NCBI GenBank assembly: GCA_900752275.1
Contig: CAADUS010000059.1
Span: 1-7,960, forward strand
Length of the DNA: 7,960 nt
Direction of reading: 5' to 3'
Origin: an uncultured Collinsella sp.
GTDB taxonomy: Bacteria > Actinomycetota > Coriobacteriia > Coriobacteriales > Coriobacteriaceae
A program made the position numbers and the translations under genes. This document shows positions 5,589 to 7,960 of the stretch, piece after piece. The notes under the pieces were generated by a model. That model did no database searches and was not told where the DNA came from. It was given only the letters and a program-made list of their open reading frames with translations. The stretch's first letter is position 1, and each line of letters opens with the position of its first letter.

Positions 5589-7960
5589 ATGCTGCAAAAA
5601 ATCCAACGTTTTGGCGGGGCAATGTTCGCGCCCGCCATGCTGTTTTCCATATCGGGCCTTATGGCCGGCGTCTCCGCCCTCGCAACGTCTGCGGACATCG
5701 TCGGCGACCTCGCCGCATACGGAACCCCTTGGTATGTTTTTTGGACCATCATCCAGCGCGGCTCGTGGACGGTCTTTAAACGACTTCCGCTCCTGTTTGC
5801 CATCGCACTGCCCATCGGCCTCGCCCAAAAACAACCGGCACGTTGCTGCCTCGAGGCGCTCGTGGCCTATTTTGCCTATTGCTTCTTTTTGAGCGAGATC
5901 ATCAAGCTGAGCGGAGACAACCTTGGACTTAAGTACCCGGCGTCTTTGACCCCCGCTAGCGGTATCACCATCATCGACGGCATCAAGACGCTCGACACCG
6001 GCATTATCGGCCCGCTAGCGGTATCGGCAATCGTCGTCGCCATCCATGACCGCTTCTACGATGCCAAGGTTCCCGATTGGCTCGGCACTTTCTCGGGTTC
6101 CTCGCTGGTCTACCTCATCAGCTTTTTTGCCGTGTTCGCCCTTGCCGCTATCTCGGCCGTCATCGTGCCCTTCGTATACGCAGCGACCGAAACGCTGCGC
6201 CACGCGCTTGCGGGCGTCGGTCCCTTTGGCGTAGGCATCTTTGTGTTTTTGGAGCGAGCACTCGAGCCCATGGGGTTGCACCACCCGCTCTACATGTCAA
6301 TCTACTACGACAACCTGGTTATTAACGACGGCGTCTACGCCGCGTGGACCAATTTGCTCCCCATTCTCTCCCATAGCACACGCCCCCTCAACGAGCTCGC
6401 ACCCTGGGCTGGTTTCACCGCCACCGGCTGGGTCAAGCTCTTTGGCCTTCCTGCCATCGCCGTGGCGTTCTACACCACCGCCAAGCCCGAACGCCGCGCT
6501 GGTCTCAAGGCCATTCTCCTGCCCGCCATCGTCGCCTCGGCGGTCTGCGGCGTCACCGAACCGCTCGAGTTTCTCTTTATGTTCACCCACCCCGGGCTCT
6601 TTTTTCTCTACGCCGTCTTATCGTCTTGCCTTGCCACAACCATGAATCTCTTTGGCATCGTCGGCATCTTCTCGGGCGGCCTCATGGAGATGGCAGCCTT
6701 CAACTTTATTCCGCTCATGCGCATGCATGCCGGTGCCTATCTTTTGGCGCTCGGTATCGGCCTTGCCTTTAGCCTCATCTTTTTTGTGAGTTTTCGAGCA
6801 CTCATCTTGATCTATGACCTTAAGACGCCGGGCCGCGAGGATCATGTCGCCAATCGCGCGGCAATCGATCATTTAACGGGAAGCGGCTTTGCCAAAGAGC
6901 AATCTCCCAATGACGAGGTCAATAGTCGATCCGATCAAGATCACGTCCTCGCTGAGCGCGTAATTCAGCTTTTAGGTGGCGTTGGCAATATTGCGGGCGC
7001 AACCAACTGCGCCACGCGCCTGCGCGTCGAGGTCGCAGACCCTTCCATCGTTGCAGATAACGCGTCGTTTGTCGCGGCGGGCGCCAAAGGCCTCATCATT
7101 ACGGGCAAGACCGCCCAGGTGGTCATCGGCATCTCCGTTCCCCGCGTTAAAGAGCATTTCGACCAGATCATGGGCCTCGAGCCGGGATTTGTGCCCACCG
7201 CCTCGGCCTCCCCTGTCGCCAGCCCAACCCACAAGCACGGCGATATCTGCTTCTTCGACATTGACGGCACGCTCGCGTGGCAAGACCCTCGAGTGGCACA
7301 AGAGCTTCCCGAGAGCGAGCGAGACCTGTCCCCCTATCCCAACGAGGCGGTCTCGCAGGCCATCCGCGATTTCGTTGCAAATGGCAACATGGCCTTTATC
7401 TGCACAGGGCGCACCCTCAGCTGCATCCACCCCAAACTTCTTGAGCTGCCCTGGACCGGCATCGTCTGTCTTGCGGGCGGTTACGCCGAGATCAACGGAC
7501 ACGCAATTCGCGATCTGTCGATGACGCCCGGCATGCTGCAGCGCCTTGCCCCCTATCTTGAGCAGTCGGGCGAGGTCATCCGCTTTGAGGGCCTCAACGG
7601 CGTCGTGCGCATGAGTGCCGATGCCCCCGATGCCCCCGGATACGCGCGCACCCTGGGCGACGCAGTCACGCAGCTGCAACATTACAGTGCCTACAAGATC
7701 TTGATGTCTACATCGCTCGCCAGCCGCATCGCTCAAGATAAGGCACTTGAGCCGCTGCTGTGCTTTAACGAGCTCGAACTCGAGGTAACCGAAATCTCGC
7801 CCCGCGAATGCACGAAGCGCGGGGGCATCCAGTCTGTACTCGACGCCCTCGATCCCCACCACGGAACCGTATACGGCATCGGCGACGCCAGCAATGACGT
7901 CTCGCTGATGAACGCCGTCGATGTCGGTATCGCCATGGGCAATGCGCCGGACTATCTCAA
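5589..7960 (+). CDS. Alpha-glucoside-type PTS permease EIIC-EIIB fused to a Cof-type HAD phosphatase (partial, runs off right edge)
   Basis: One uninterrupted frame of 790 visible codons. Residues 1 to about 420 are a Glc-superfamily EIIC sugar channel. It opens with LQKIQRFGGAMFAPAMLF and contains KTLDTGIIGPL, GLHHP (H231, H232), the sugar-site motif GVTEPLEF (E324, E327) and the closing KTPGRED at 412-418. This pattern is that of maltose/alpha-glucoside EIICB proteins. Residues about 450-528 are EIIB with the phosphorylated Cys474 in TNCATRLRV. A Pro/Ala/Ser linker (529-552) leads to a HAD-IIB domain: DIDGT with D557 and D559, CTGR with T606, K743, and GDASND with D766 and D770. All catalytic residues are kept. 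The domain lacks only about 30 residues at the window edge. The visible part has no EIIA domain, so EIIA must come from elsewhere. The phosphatase probably acts on an incoming sugar phosphate, but its substrate is not known. The gene is divergent from gntR and likely controlled by it. Confidence 0.93.
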   Translation, partial: MLQKIQRFGGAMFAPAMLFSISGLMAGVSALATSADIVGDLAAYGTPWYVFWTIIQRGSWTVFKRLPLLFAIALPIGLAQKQPARCCLEALVAYFAYCFFLSEIIKLSGDNLGLKYPASLTPASGITIIDGIKTLDTGIIGPLAVSAIVVAIHDRFYDAKVPDWLGTFSGSSLVYLISFFAVFALAAISAVIVPFVYAATETLRHALAGVGPFGVGIFVFLERALEPMGLHHPLYMSIYYDNLVINDGVYAAWTNLLPILSHSTRPLNELAPWAGFTATGWVKLFGLPAIAVAFYTTAKPERRAGLKAILLPAIVASAVCGVTEPLEFLFMFTHPGLFFLYAVLSSCLATTMNLFGIVGIFSGGLMEMAAFNFIPLMRMHAGAYLLALGIGLAFSLIFFVSFRALILIYDLKTPGREDHVANRAAIDHLTGSGFAKEQSPNDEVNSRSDQDHVLAERVIQLLGGVGNIAGATNCATRLRVEVADPSIVADNASFVAAGAKGLIITGKTAQVVIGISVPRVKEHFDQIMGLEPGFVPTASASPVASPTHKHGDICFFDIDGTLAWQDPRVAQELPESERDLSPYPNEAVSQAIRDFVANGNMAFICTGRTLSCIHPKLLELPWTGIVCLAGGYAEINGHAIRDLSMTPGMLQRLAPYLEQSGEVIRFEGLNGVVRMSADAPDAPGYARTLGDAVTQLQHYSAYKILMSTSLASRIAQDKALEPLLCFNELELEVTEISPRECTKRGGIQSVLDALDPHHGTVYGIGDASNDVSLMNAVDVGIAMGNAPDYL

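Noticed and set aside
5455..5892. Plus-strand 145-codon frame from a TTG at 5455 through the start of the PTS gene
   Set aside because: It has no convincing ribosome site, covers the palindrome-rich promoter region and overlaps the EIIC start in another frame. The product resembles nothing known.
7160..7270. Artificial fusion of PTS and HAD genes by a lost stop codon
   Set aside because: There is no start codon with a ribosome site near the HAD start. The joint is a Pro/Ala/Ser linker typical of real multidomain proteins, and the frame is unbroken. Read-level proof is still lacking.
6972..7862. Minus-strand open frame of about 296 codons opposite the EIIB-HAD part of the PTS gene
   Set aside because: The plus strand carries all EIIB and HAD catalytic motifs in one frame, so the minus frame is a compositional shadow.

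Overview
The window is a compact sugar-uptake locus from a fairly high-GC bacterium. The G/C-rich third codon positions, a Tat-type lipoprotein sugar-binding protein, a TreR-like GntR regulator and strong 'AAAACGCCCGG' style terminators together suggest a gut actinobacterium of the Coriobacteriia (Collinsella-like). That assignment is inference from gene style, not from a marker gene.

Layout: positions 1-4335 on the minus strand form a CUT1-type carbohydrate ABC transporter operon. In transcription order it holds the lipoprotein substrate-binding protein (3019-4335), permease 1 (MsmF-like, 2077-2931), permease 2 (MsmG-like, 1238-2077, sharing one base with permease 1) and the ATPase (UgpC/MsmK family, 1-1170, cut by the left edge). 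Perfect inverted repeats lie in the binding-protein/permease gap and in the permease/ATPase gap. The ABC operon promoter region and a strong terminator occupy 4336-4641. Next comes a minus-strand GntR/HutC (TreR-like) regulator gene (4642-5361). A 227-bp divergent intergenic region full of short palindromes (5362-5588) separates it from a plus-strand gene that runs off the right edge (5589-7960). This last gene encodes an alpha-glucoside-type PTS permease EIIC-EIIB fused in frame to a Cof-type (HAD-IIB) phosphatase domain.

How the parts may work together: the regulator belongs to the HutC subfamily, whose known operators follow a GTnTAnAC core. Three sites fit that core and one is a near match. 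Two lie in the ABC promoter region (TTGTTTGAACAA, TTGTATAAACAA) and two flank the divergent gntR/PTS region (TTGTTTAAAC twice). The simplest reading is that one regulator, sensing a phosphorylated sugar, controls both an ABC importer (unphosphorylated uptake) and a PTS importer (phosphorylating uptake). A HAD phosphatase tethered to the PTS permease could act on the phosphosugar as it enters. The sugar itself cannot be fixed from sequence alone; an alpha-glucoside such as maltose or trehalose is most likely for the PTS. No RNA genes, mobile elements or CRISPR arrays were seen.
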